Assembly (NCBI RefSeq): GCF_030248535.1
Contig: NZ_JAHGAJ010000008.1
Span: forward strand, 62,001-126,000
Direction: 5' to 3'
DNA length: 64,000 nucleotides
From: Vibrio sp. D404a
Lineage (GTDB): Bacteria > Pseudomonadota > Gammaproteobacteria > Enterobacterales > Vibrionaceae
Position numbers and translations under genes: made by a program. Within the stretch, counting starts at the first letter, position 1, and each line of letters begins with the position of its first letter. The notes beneath the pieces are model-generated. The model made no database searches. It was not told the DNA's origin and saw only the letters and a list, made by a program, of their open reading frames with translations. Positions 42,779 to 51,771 of this stretch are shown here, piece by piece.

Positions 42779-44311
42779 TTATAGATACTTTTCAATCGGT
42801 AACAGCTGCAAGAACCCCGATTGCGCGCGCTCCCATTGGCCGGTTTCTGGCTCTTCGCTCCAGCTTTGGTCACTGGAGTACCAACGCACATCGCCGTCTT
42901 CCAAATCTAAACGCCAGCTGTTGTTTATATCCATCGCCTCGTTAATGGTGTCCGCCAATTGCGTTGCCACTTCAGGACTGTCGATCAGTAGCACCGACTC
43001 CGTGTTTAAGTACGTTGAGCGTAAGTTAAAGTTAAAAGACCCGATGCTCGCTACGCGATTGTCAAACACCACCGACTTAGCGTGCAGACCATACGCAGTG
43101 TTAGGTGCACACTTGTCTGCATCTTTGGTAGAGGTCTCACAAAGTCCAGAGTCAGGTCTCAGCTCAAACAGTTCAATACCATGTTCCAACATATCTTGGC
43201 GTCTGCCCGCATAGGCCGAGTGGTTAGTCACCAAGTCATTTGAAGCCATCGAGTTGGTTAACGCTTTAATTTCAACACCTTGCTTATTCAGCATCTGCCA
43301 TTCATCAAGCTGACCGTCATCAAACACCAAATACGCTGACTCGAGCAAGATCTCTTGTTTTGACTGTTCTGCTAACTCACCCAAAATCACCGCCGTCTCT
43401 TTTGGCTGATCGGTTTCACCAGCATCTACAGGAATTGGGCGATCATAAACAAAATGCGCTTCGACCCATGTCATCTGCTGCGTTAGCTCGCTTAAGAAAC
43501 GTTGAGACGCCTCTCGCCCATTAGGCAGCTCTGGATAATTTTTATAACGAGGCGTTACAACCTCATCGAGAAGAGAGAGGTCTGTGGAATCAGCATCACC
43601 CAGCATCTCCACAGGGTAAGACCATTCACTGTTCCAGTACTCTGCAAAGCTACCTTGGATCTCTGTCACCACCTCACCGCGCACTAACACGTCTCGATCT
43701 CGGAAGTTAATCTCGTCAGAGTAATCGAAATACTCATCGCCAATATTGCGTCCGCCGACAACCGAAAATACGCCATCCACTGTGAACGACTTATTATGCA
43801 TACGTCGATTTAGACGAGAAAAATCAGATAGAAAGCTAAACCATTTAGAAAAGCCACTGCGGCTTGGGGTAGGGTTAAAGATACGAATCTCGACATTTGG
43901 GTGCGCGTCTAAGGCATTGAGTAGCGCTTCACGCTCGTTGAGGTTGATGTCATCCAGCATCACTCGCACTTTAACGCCTCGGTCCGCCGCCGCCAGTAAG
44001 CGACTCGCAAGATAACCGCCAGTGGTATCCGAATTCCAAATGTAGTACTGAATATCAATGCTGTATTGTGCGGCTTCAACCAGTGCCAAACGTTGAGACA
44101 AAGCATCCCAACCCGCCTCTTGAATCAGTACCGCGCTGTCACCGGCTTCATCAGGTTGAGCAGGATGTTGCTGGCTCACACTCCAAAGAACACCTTGTCG
44201 CGGTGCCACAACAGATTCTTGAGCATGATTTACCTGTTCAGGTAATGAAGAACAGCCACCTAATGTAGCGATGAGTAACAAAGAGACACTGATGCGTTTA
44301 AGCGCAAGCAT
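42779..44311 (-). CDS. Phospholipase D-family lipoprotein (ClsC/YmdC-like)
   Basis: A 510-aa lipoprotein (lipobox LGGC) with two HKD half-sites: RMHNKSFTVDG near residue 180 and YGLHAKSVVFDN near 420. The layout AQYSIDIQYYIWNSDTTGGY, VKVRVMLDDIN and SFNFNLRSTYLNTES is that of ClsC (YmdC), which makes cardiolipin from phosphatidylglycerol and phosphatidylethanolamine, although E. coli ClsC needs the partner YmdB, not seen here. AAGGA nine bases upstream favours ATG at 44311 over 44320. Monocistronic. Confidence 0.86.
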   Translation of the reverse strand: MLALKRISVSLLLIATLGGCSSLPEQVNHAQESVVAPRQGVLWSVSQQHPAQPDEAGDSAVLIQEAGWDALSQRLALVEAAQYSIDIQYYIWNSDTTGGYLASRLLAAADRGVKVRVMLDDINLNEREALLNALDAHPNVEIRIFNPTPSRSGFSKWFSFLSDFSRLNRRMHNKSFTVDGVFSVVGGRNIGDEYFDYSDEINFRDRDVLVRGEVVTEIQGSFAEYWNSEWSYPVEMLGDADSTDLSLLDEVVTPRYKNYPELPNGREASQRFLSELTQQMTWVEAHFVYDRPIPVDAGETDQPKETAVILGELAEQSKQEILLESAYLVFDDGQLDEWQMLNKQGVEIKALTNSMASNDLVTNHSAYAGRRQDMLEHGIELFELRPDSGLCETSTKDADKCAPNTAYGLHAKSVVFDNRVASIGSFNFNLRSTYLNTESVLLIDSPEVATQLADTINEAMDINNSWRLDLEDGDVRWYSSDQSWSEEPETGQWERAQSGFLQLLPIEKYL

Positions 44312-44485
44312 TAATTCCATTCCTTAGTCGAGGTTGATCTGCAAGCCCTGACGATTCAGGGGAGAGCAAGTTTATAAGTCCTTATTAATGAAATATATAC
44401 CAAACTTTGTACTTTCCCCCATTGATTACGTAATAAATGGGAGCCAATTGCTCAGCTCCCATGGTTTCACCGTACATGTAGCGCC

Positions 44486-46072
44486 TTATAACGACTGTGG
44501 AGCACTCAACCTCAAACTCTGATTGACGCCAGATTCGTGAACAAAGTCTTGGTCATGACTCACCAGAATATACCCGCCTTGATACTGCATCAGCGCCTTA
44601 GCGAGCATGACTTTCGATTCGATATCGAGGTGATTGTCTGGTTCATCAAGCAACAAGATAGGTTGGTTGAATTGATGGCTCACCATCAGCATCGCAAGCT
44701 TCATCTTTTCACCGCCACTTAGCACTTGAGCAATTCGATTGACGCTATTACGCCGAAAACCAATGCCTGCGAGCAAAGTTCGAGCCTCACTTTCATTGAG
44801 ATGAGGGCACGCCTTTGTCAGGTTATCGAGCATTGAGAGCGACCGTTCAATCGCGCCGAAATGCTGATCGAGATAGCAGACTGGTGCACTAACCTGTAAC
44901 TCACCATCAACTAGCGTTTGGTATCCACGTAGCACGTTTAATAAGGTTGATTTTCCGATGCCGTTCTTTCCTTCAAGATAGAGCTTACTGTTGGAGTACA
45001 GCTGAAAAGTAATCGGCTCATGCTCAGAAAATGGCAGCTTGCCCTGAATGACAGATAACACCCTTTTACTTCGTACATCACTCTGCCCCAAATAGAGAGA
45101 TTGAGGTTTGCTTCTGGCGTATCTCGCCTCCAACTGTTGGGCTTTATCGTCCAAATGAGTGCGCCTTACACTCTCATTTTTGAGTCGATTCGCCATGTTA
45201 GCGGTCGCTTTGCCTTTCTTGGCGTCCATTAAGATCTTAGGCTGGCTTCCACTTTTTCTCTGTTTCGCCCCTTGCGCTGCTCGCTGTTCCGCTTTGTCGC
45301 GATTACGCTGCGCCTGCTTCTCTAGCAACTTTTGCTGTTTGAGGTTGTGATTGAGTTGACGTTCTACGGCCTTTTTCTCTGCCTCACTTTGAGCGGTGTA
45401 ATCATCATAATTACCACCAAAAGTTCGTAAGCCTAAGGTAGATAACTCCCAGATCTCATTCATGTTTCTCAACAACTCTCGATCATGACTGATCAACAAG
45501 ATCCCCCCTTCAAACCGCTGCATTGCATCCATAAGCCACTGCTTTGATTCACGATCTAGGTGGTTGGAAGGTTCATCCAATACCAAGAGCTCGCATTCAC
45601 TATCAAAAGCTTTCCACAACAGCAGTTTTGCTCGTTGACCGCCACTGAGCTTTTCACACCGAAATTCCGGTTCTTGCGGTAAGCCCAATTGCAGCAAATC
45701 ATCTTTCAATTGCTGTTCTAGACTCCAGCTATCCCCAACCACATCAAACCAATACGGGTCACAATCTCCAGATGCAATTTTCTTCAACGCATCCAATACC
45801 TTAGATACACCCAAGAACTCGACGATGGTTTCAATATCCTGAAAAGCTTGATCCGTTTGTTGTTGATAAAAGACAAAATCCTTGGGCTCTGACACTGTGC
45901 CTTTATATGGCGCAGCAAGTTTCAATAGGATAGATGCTAATAGAGACTTACCCGCACCATTTGATCCAATTAGGCCAACGCGAGAATGGGTCATAACACA
46001 TGAAAGATTTTCAAAAATGACGTCGCCATTGCTGAATTGATGGCTGATATTATTTGCTTGTAAAAATGGCAT
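44486..46072 (-). CDS. ABC-F family ATPase
   Basis: A 528-aa soluble protein with two ATP-binding domains and no membrane part. N-terminal domain: GSNGAGKS, LSGGQRAKL, LVLDEPSNHLD; C-terminal domain: GKNGIGKST, LSGGEKMKLAML, LLLDEPDNHLD. Between them is a long, highly charged linker (about 230-330, rich in Lys, Gln, Arg) that in this family reaches into the ribosomal peptidyl-transferase region. ABC-F proteins regulate translation or protect ribosomes from antibiotics; it does not clearly match EttA, Uup, YbiT or YheS, so its role is open. GGAGG lies seven bases before the ATG. Confidence 0.88.
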   Translation of the reverse strand: MPFLQANNISHQFSNGDVIFENLSCVMTHSRVGLIGSNGAGKSLLASILLKLAAPYKGTVSEPKDFVFYQQQTDQAFQDIETIVEFLGVSKVLDALKKIASGDCDPYWFDVVGDSWSLEQQLKDDLLQLGLPQEPEFRCEKLSGGQRAKLLLWKAFDSECELLVLDEPSNHLDRESKQWLMDAMQRFEGGILLISHDRELLRNMNEIWELSTLGLRTFGGNYDDYTAQSEAEKKAVERQLNHNLKQQKLLEKQAQRNRDKAEQRAAQGAKQRKSGSQPKILMDAKKGKATANMANRLKNESVRRTHLDDKAQQLEARYARSKPQSLYLGQSDVRSKRVLSVIQGKLPFSEHEPITFQLYSNSKLYLEGKNGIGKSTLLNVLRGYQTLVDGELQVSAPVCYLDQHFGAIERSLSMLDNLTKACPHLNESEARTLLAGIGFRRNSVNRIAQVLSGGEKMKLAMLMVSHQFNQPILLLDEPDNHLDIESKVMLAKALMQYQGGYILVSHDQDFVHESGVNQSLRLSAPQSL

Positions 46073-46385
46073 ATTTTGCCTCCTGTAAACAGGGACATCA
46101 GCCGCAGCAACACATTACGAGAGTGAACCGATAAATACACTAACCCCAAGCGGGAACATCGTTTAAGAACGACCAGTTATGAGATAACGGTTTGATTGAT
46201 ATGACGACAGTGAGCTACGCCTACTAACCCTGTAAATCCAAAAAAATGTAATAAGTGGATGACAGGTTTAGTGATTCATATTGGCGTAAACTCCTCGAGA
46301 AATGATGGTTGTATTTTCACCACTTTAAAGAAAAAAATCAAGCCTAGTGCAAGCTATGCTCATCTCTAAAAGGTAGAAGTTCGTC
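46073..46385. other. Intergenic region between the ABC-F gene and the ASCH gene leader
   Basis: About 310 bp with no supported gene. It must contain the promoters of both divergent genes. A region around 46246-46350 is AT-rich. No attenuator peptide for the ABC-F gene could be identified with confidence. Confidence 0.4.
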
Positions 46386-46456
46386 AGAGCCTAACCGAGT
46401 TGTGATATTCTTGAGTGAGTCACCACACAACTCATTATTTCAAATAGTTAGGCTCT
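46386..46456 (+). promoter_or_regulatory. Nested inverted-repeat leader enclosing the ASCH ribosome-binding site
   Basis: AGAGCCTAAC (46386-46395) pairs perfectly with GTTAGGCTCT (46447-46456). Just inside, GAGTTGTG (46397-46404) pairs perfectly with CACAACTC (46426-46433). The right outer arm contains the only ribosome-site candidate (TTAGG) and ends one base before the ATG, so the folded leader would hide translation initiation. Confidence 0.65.
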
Positions 46457-46457
46457 C

Positions 46458-46922
46458 ATGGACGATAGATCGCAACTCTACTTAGACAACTTTCTCAATT
46501 CACTCCCAGAACAAACACGCCTTAAGTACCAATCTTTCAGCTCTGACTACTTTTGCGGCGACGAATACAATGCCAACTTGTGTGCTGAACTTATCAAGCA
46601 AGGTAAGAAAACCGCAACCTGCAGCATGGCTTACTGGTACGAGTCTGGCGAAGAGCCGATGCCTACAGTTGGTCACCTGCAAGTGGTCGTCGACTGGCAC
46701 GGTAATCCGATTTGCATCATCGAAATAGACTCCGTAACCCAGTGCCCTTACAACAAGGTAACCGCTGAATTTGCCAAAGCAGAAGGCGAAGGTGATTTGT
46801 CTTTAGCATGGTGGCAAGAGGCACATTGGAACTTCTTCTCTAAGGAGTGTGCAGAAGTGGGTATTGAGCCCAAACAAGATATGACCTTGGTTCTTGAACG
46901 TTTCCATGTGGTATATCAATAA
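46458..46922 (+). CDS. ASCH-domain protein
   Basis: A 154-aa cytoplasmic protein of the ASCH (PUA-like) superfamily. LIKQGKKTATCSMAYWYESG is the GxKxxT-type motif; VGHLQVVVDWHGNPICIIEI, TAEFAKAEGEGDLSLAWWQE and HWNFFSKE follow as in bacterial ASCH proteins of this length, some of which act on RNA or modified nucleosides. The function here is unknown. The start is fixed by the ATG directly after a nested inverted repeat, which suggests control of translation. Confidence 0.85.
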   Translation: MDDRSQLYLDNFLNSLPEQTRLKYQSFSSDYFCGDEYNANLCAELIKQGKKTATCSMAYWYESGEEPMPTVGHLQVVVDWHGNPICIIEIDSVTQCPYNKVTAEFAKAEGEGDLSLAWWQEAHWNFFSKECAEVGIEPKQDMTLVLERFHVVYQ

Positions 46923-47001
46923 ATAACAGAACAACCATCTGTTAAATCTGTGGATTTGTCAGTACCATTTGAGTCAATTTTTTGAAATGGTACTGGCCCT
47001 T

Positions 47002-47499
47002 ATGAAACTTCTCGTCGATCACACTGGTGAACAATTTCTTGAAATCCTTGAAGAGAGAGGCGATGCACTGTTGGTCCAGTTCATCAGCAATGAAGGTATT
47101 CGTAAGGGTAAACCATTCAAAGATACGCAGAGCGGCTTATTTCTCACCGGATGGAAACCTCGAACAACGTCTACTGCTATTGGCTTAGAACGCTTTAAGC
47201 AAGGTAAGCTACAAGACCCAAAAGTCAGCTTCGCACTTCACCAACTCTACCCTCTAGGACGGGATGTAAAACTCCCAAGTGGAGAGGTTGCCACTATCGC
47301 CAGTTACGCCAACACTCACGCCGATGGCTACTACATGTTCGTTAGGCTAGAGGGTGAATTGAAGCGCCTGAGAATGACACCAGACTGGGAACTGCAACCC
47401 TCAGAAGTCAGACTCGCACTACCCTACTATCCTGCACCAAGAAGCCAGAAAGAACTCGACAACATTGATGAATTTGATGCTTGGGCTGGCGGGTTTTAG
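47002..47499 (+). CDS. Conserved-looking hypothetical protein
   Basis: A 165-aa soluble protein, no signal peptide or membrane segment, no family recognised with confidence. GRDVKLPSGEVATIASYANTH and YYMFVRLEGELKRLRMTP suggest beta-rich structure; the end (FDAWAGGF) is acidic then glycine-rich. It lies 79 bp after the ASCH gene on the same strand. The ATG at 47002 is preferred to an earlier ATG at 46969 because it starts a well-formed hydrophobic/charged pattern; neither has a strong ribosome site. Confidence 0.6.
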   Translation: MKLLVDHTGEQFLEILEERGDALLVQFISNEGIRKGKPFKDTQSGLFLTGWKPRTTSTAIGLERFKQGKLQDPKVSFALHQLYPLGRDVKLPSGEVATIASYANTHADGYYMFVRLEGELKRLRMTPDWELQPSEVRLALPYYPAPRSQKELDNIDEFDAWAGGF

Positions 47500-47592
47500 T
47501 ATTTAACACCTATGTCAGCGAGTTCCTTAACGACTACTCAATAAGTATCCGAAAATAATTCAGACTCAGAGCTCACTCTATTCTGACTCCGA

Positions 47593-48474
47593 TTACAAAC
47601 TCAACCTTGGTTGTATAAAGTCAATAAAAGCGGAGATGCGTTTAGAGACAGAGGAAGACTTGTAGTACACCGCATTAATCGTTTCTCGCCCTGTGTTGAT
47701 CAATTTCTCATTCTCTAATACAGGGATAAGCCGCCCTGCTGCGATGTCCTGTTGAACCATAAAGCCAGACAAGCAGGCAATCCCATTACCTGCAAGAACG
47801 AGCTGGCGCACCGTTTCTCCGTTACTGGCTGTGATAGTTGGTTCAACATAGTTGTGGTTGGGGAGTGGCCAGTGGTTTAGCACCTTAGCGCCCGTAAAAC
47901 CGACAGTATGATGGCTAGAAAGATCATCGAACTTTTGAGGGATACCACGTTTAGCGAGATACTCAGGGGCAGCCACCATATAAAGCAAACTCTTGCCCAA
48001 TGGACGAGCGTGCAGCGTTGAATCGGTTAACTGACCAATACGTATTGCCACATCGGTTCGTTTTTCGATTAAGTCCACAAACCCTTCATTGGAAGTCAGT
48101 TCAAGCTCAATATCTGGATAGGCACTATTGAATTCATTGACTAGAGGGACGAGTTGATGAAACACAAACGGACTTGCTGCGTCTACTCTTAGTCGGCCCT
48201 TTGGAAGCTCACCACGCGAGACTATCTCCTCTTCCGCATCTTGAATGATCTTTAGACCCGCTCTAATCGAATCAACAAACTGCCTGCCCTCTTCAGTTAA
48301 CTCAACGCGTCGCGTCGTACGGTTGAACAGGGAAACGCCAAGCTGGTTCTCTATCTTACTAATACTGCGAGATACGCGAGCGACTTGAATATCAAGCACC
48401 TGTGCTGCCGCTGAAAAGCCGCCACTATCAACGACGGTTAGCATAATTTCTAGATCATCCGATCGTGTTAACAC
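47593..48474 (-). CDS. LysR-family regulator of the divergent MFS gene
   Basis: A 293-aa LysR protein: helix-turn-helix with SGGFSAAAQVLDIQVARVSR, then an effector domain starting GRLRVDAASPFVFHQLVPLV. The start is GTG at 48474, with AGGAGG five bases upstream; the longer frame from a TTG would contain that ribosome site. It is transcribed away from an MFS exporter gene with a 164-bp gap, the usual arrangement for a regulator and its target. Confidence 0.87.
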   Translation of the reverse strand: MLTRSDDLEIMLTVVDSGGFSAAAQVLDIQVARVSRSISKIENQLGVSLFNRTTRRVELTEEGRQFVDSIRAGLKIIQDAEEEIVSRGELPKGRLRVDAASPFVFHQLVPLVNEFNSAYPDIELELTSNEGFVDLIEKRTDVAIRIGQLTDSTLHARPLGKSLLYMVAAPEYLAKRGIPQKFDDLSSHHTVGFTGAKVLNHWPLPNHNYVEPTITASNGETVRQLVLAGNGIACLSGFMVQQDIAAGRLIPVLENEKLINTGRETINAVYYKSSSVSKRISAFIDFIQPRLSL

Positions 48475-48638
48475 GGGAGCCTCCTGCGCCAAGAACAGAA
48501 TAACTATTGCATTTATAACAAAAGTAATTTGTTAATCACACTGTTTTTAGCAAAGGCCACTTCTCTCATAATCCTCACCAACAAAACGAGTCATCACATG
48601 GACTCCACTTTAGAAATCACATTTTGAGAGAATGAATC

Positions 48639-49826
48639 ATGCCTTTAGCTTTACTTGCATTGACGCTCAGCGCCTTTGCTATAGGAACCACAGAATTTGT
48701 CATCGTCGGTTTAATTCCGACCATGGCAACCGACTTAAATGTATCACTGCCATCAGCAGGCCTGTTAGTTAGCCTTTACGCACTGGGTGTTGCTATCGGT
48801 GCACCTATCCTTACTGCGCTTACCGGTAAATGGAACCGCAAACTGGTGCTGCTCAGCGTGATGTCTCTGTTTGTTGTCGGTAACTTACTGGCTTGGCAAG
48901 CACCTGGCTACAACACTCTTATTGCTGCACGCATATTAACGGGTTTGGCTCATGGTGTGTTCTTCTCGATTGGATCAACCATCGCAACAGGTTTGGTTTC
49001 AAAAGACAAAGCCGCAAGTGCGATTGCGATTATGTTTACAGGACTCACAGTAGCGCTCGTAACTGGCGTACCACTGGGTACTTACATCGGTCAAACTTTT
49101 GGCTGGCAAGCAACCTTCTTGATCGTGGCTTTACTGGGCTTAATTGCTCTGATCGGCAGTGCGTTATTGGTACCTAACAACCTAAAACAGCCACCAGCAA
49201 CGAAGCTTTCTGCTCAATTGAAAGTGCTGACTCAACCAAGATTGCTACTGGTTTATGCAATTACAGCACTGGGATACGGTGGCACATTTACCGCGTTTAC
49301 GTTCCTTGCTCCGATCCTAGAAAATGTGTCTGGTTTCGACTCAAGTGCAATCAGCCTAATCATGTTGGTCTACGGTGTTTCAGTCGCGGTAGGTAACATC
49401 TGGGGCGGTAAGATGGCTGACAAAATGGGGCCAATCAAAGCGCTGACGGTTATCTTTTCTGGTCTAGCTGCTGTACTGGTTGTGTTTAACTTCACGGCGG
49501 TTAACCCATACGCATCGGTGGCAACAATTTTGGTTTGGGGTGCTTTTGCCTTCGGTAATGTTCCGGGGTTGCAAGTCTACGTGGTTAAGCTCGCAGAGAA
49601 ATACACGCCAGATGCAGTCGACGTAGCATCAGGCTTGAACATCGCAGCCTTCAATGTAGGCATCGCACTCGGTTCTTGGGGAGGCGGTATCATTGTTGCG
49701 GAGTCTGGCTTAATGAACACGCCTTGGATTGGCGCAGTGATTGTCTTAGTGGCATTGGCCTTAACTCGATTCAGTGGTCTGTTAGACAAGAAACAAACTC
49801 AGCAAGCCGTCCCATCTAGCATCTAA
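48639..49826 (+). CDS. MFS exporter of the AraJ/YdhP type
   Basis: A 395-aa inner-membrane drug:H+ antiporter-like protein with twelve membrane segments. The N-terminus ALTLSAFAIGTTEFVIVGLI is the signature of the AraJ/YdhP/NepI group; ILTGLAHGVFFSIG and VTGVPLGTYIGQTFGW (motif C) are antiporter features. Substrates in this group include sugars, purine nucleosides and drugs; unknown here. Divergent from a LysR gene. Confidence 0.88.
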   Translation: MPLALLALTLSAFAIGTTEFVIVGLIPTMATDLNVSLPSAGLLVSLYALGVAIGAPILTALTGKWNRKLVLLSVMSLFVVGNLLAWQAPGYNTLIAARILTGLAHGVFFSIGSTIATGLVSKDKAASAIAIMFTGLTVALVTGVPLGTYIGQTFGWQATFLIVALLGLIALIGSALLVPNNLKQPPATKLSAQLKVLTQPRLLLVYAITALGYGGTFTAFTFLAPILENVSGFDSSAISLIMLVYGVSVAVGNIWGGKMADKMGPIKALTVIFSGLAAVLVVFNFTAVNPYASVATILVWGAFAFGNVPGLQVYVVKLAEKYTPDAVDVASGLNIAAFNVGIALGSWGGGIIVAESGLMNTPWIGAVIVLVALALTRFSGLLDKKQTQQAVPSSI

Positions 49827-49847
49827 TATTTTAGAAGAGTTAGAAAC

Positions 49848-49880
49848 AACAAAGCCCGAATCTAAGTTCGGGCTTTGTCT
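49848..49880. terminator. Terminator between the MFS and acetyltransferase genes
   Basis: Stem CAAAGCCCGAA/TTCGGGCTTTG with a six-base loop between convergent genes; the T-tails are short. Confidence 0.75.
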
Positions 49881-49894
49881 ATTTCATTATTCGG

Positions 49895-50455
49895 CTACTC
49901 ATTATCAATTGGCTTTAATACTCGGCATGGGTTACCGACCGCAACCACATTGTCTGGAATATCTTTGGTCACCACACTGCCTGCGCCAATCACACTGTTC
50001 TTGCCAATGTTCACGCCCGGGCAAATGATCACGCCCGCACCAATCCAAGCATTATCACCAATCGAAATTGGCGTGCCGAACTCAACACCTTCGTCGACAC
50101 GGCTCTTCACATCCAATGGGTGCCCTGCTGTTAGCACCTGAACATTGGGAGCGAACAGTACATTGTCGCCAATCGTCACTTCTGCCACGTCTAAAACGAC
50201 GCAGTTAAAGTTGGCATAGAAGTTCTTGCCCAGTTTAATGTTTGAACCGTAGTCGCAGCGAAATGGCGGCTCTAAATACGCGCCCTCAGAATCCGGGATC
50301 AGCGTATCAATGGCCGAACGCCACTCTTCACTGTCTGGAATACTGCTGTTGAGTTTTTGTTGAACCTTGCGACATTCGATTCGTTCCGCGTACAGCTCTT
50401 CATCCCAAGCAAGGTAAGGCTCACCAGCCAACATTTTCTGTTTTTCTGTCTTCAT
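49895..50455 (-). CDS. maa: Maltose/galactoside O-acetyltransferase family enzyme
   Basis: A 186-aa trimeric left-handed-beta-helix acetyltransferase. N-terminal EKQKMLAGEPYLAWDEEL is the Mac domain; FRCDYGSNIKLGKNFYANFN, VQVLTAGHPLD (catalytic His) and hexapeptide repeats such as IGDNAWIGAGVIICPGVNIG follow, ending VTKDIPDNVVAVGNPCRVLK. It closely follows the E. coli Maa pattern. It uses acetyl-CoA to acetylate glucose or maltose, probably as detoxification. Confidence 0.88.
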   Translation of the reverse strand: MKTEKQKMLAGEPYLAWDEELYAERIECRKVQQKLNSSIPDSEEWRSAIDTLIPDSEGAYLEPPFRCDYGSNIKLGKNFYANFNCVVLDVAEVTIGDNVLFAPNVQVLTAGHPLDVKSRVDEGVEFGTPISIGDNAWIGAGVIICPGVNIGKNSVIGAGSVVTKDIPDNVVAVGNPCRVLKPIDNE

Positions 50456-50702
50456 AATAGTTTTGCTAATACTTGAAAATTTTGCCGATTATAGAGCGTT
50501 GATGTCACACAATTATCAACGCAGCGCACACTTTTTTGATTCACTCAGAGTGAAAGTTCAGTGCGTTCGATATCCAATAAGTAAGCTGAATTTACTCAGA
50601 AAAGTGGATAACAGAACATAATAGATATCCAAACAATTGATAATTATGCTTTTCGAAAAAGCGAGCTATGCTATCGCTATGATCTGTAAAAAGGACACCG
50701 TC

Positions 50703-51692
50703 ATGAAGGCCATTACCTACCAAAAATCGAGTGATACATTCTCAGTGTCAGAACTTCCAACACCCAATTTAGAAAGTGAATTTGATGTCTTGGTTAAAGT
50801 TGTGGCTGTCGCGCTCAATCCCGTAGATGCAAAAATCAATCTTTGGCATGAAATGGTGCCAAACATGGACGATCAATTTGTCGGTGGCCTAGACGTTTCA
50901 GGCGAAATCATCGCGGTCGGCAGCAAGGTAGACAATTGGCAAGTGGGTGACAAAGTGCTTTATCACGGCAATATGCGCCGCACCCATGGTGGTTTTGCTG
51001 AGTTCGCGATTCAAGATTCACGCACGCTTGTAAAGCACCCAGCTATCTCAGCAGAATCGGCTGCATCCATTCCTTGTGCTGCTTGGACAGCTTATCGCGG
51101 ATTGGTCGACAAACTGAATGCCAGCCATAAAGAGAGCATATTGATTACTGGAGGTTCAGGTGGCGTAGGCAGCTTTGCTATTCAGATAGCTAAAGCACTT
51201 GGTGTTAAAACAATCATAACAACCTGCTCCCAAGCAAACCATGAGGTTGTACGTCAACTCGGTGCAACTCATGTGATTGATTACCGCAACTCAGATGTCG
51301 TTGCAGAAGTGATGAAGATTACTCAAGACCAAGGTGTAGATATTGCACTGGATTGTGTCGGCGGCGATAACGACAAACTTGCCGCTGATGTATTGGCTTA
51401 TGAAGGCGAGATGGTTGAGCTTGTTCAAGTCGTGACACCAGAACGCTACGACAACGCTTTCCTTAAAGCTCTCAGCTTCCACCAGCTTAGCCTAGGCTCA
51501 GGCCACGTGAATGGGCCTAAGGGCATGAAGACCTTGGTTGATGCAGGCAACGCCGTTAATGCTTTGGTTGAGTCAGGAGACGTCGTCATTCCAAACCTCA
51601 AAGTGATTACTCTCGATGAGGTTGGTGATGCTCTGCTTGATATCCGAAATCAGCGTACGGTTGGCAAAATCATCGCCAAGCTCACCCACTAA
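50703..51692 (+). CDS. Zinc-less MDR-family quinone oxidoreductase
   Basis: A 329-aa medium-chain reductase. GroES-like catalytic half (1-125) without the zinc ligands of alcohol dehydrogenases, then an NADPH-binding Rossmann domain with ITGGSGGVGSFAIQIAKALG. The ending LLDIRNQRTVGKIIAKL is typical of the quinone-reductase group. It reduces quinones or reactive carbonyls. ATG at 50703 has AAGGA seven bases upstream; the frame runs back to 50637 without one. Confidence 0.87.
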   Translation: MKAITYQKSSDTFSVSELPTPNLESEFDVLVKVVAVALNPVDAKINLWHEMVPNMDDQFVGGLDVSGEIIAVGSKVDNWQVGDKVLYHGNMRRTHGGFAEFAIQDSRTLVKHPAISAESAASIPCAAWTAYRGLVDKLNASHKESILITGGSGGVGSFAIQIAKALGVKTIITTCSQANHEVVRQLGATHVIDYRNSDVVAEVMKITQDQGVDIALDCVGGDNDKLAADVLAYEGEMVELVQVVTPERYDNAFLKALSFHQLSLGSGHVNGPKGMKTLVDAGNAVNALVESGDVVIPNLKVITLDEVGDALLDIRNQRTVGKIIAKLTH

Positions 51693-51718
51693 CCTCAACT
51701 CTCTATCGAACATCCCCA

Positions 51719-51753
51719 GCCTAGAAGTGATTCAATCAAAGAACCTTCTAGGC
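51719..51753. other. Hairpin between convergent genes
   Basis: Perfect nine-base arms GCCTAGAAG/CTTCTAGGC around a 17-base loop, between the reductase and ascG stops. There is no T-run, so it is not a classical terminator. Confidence 0.5.
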
Positions 51754-51771
51754 AACCTTCTGTATCCGTTT

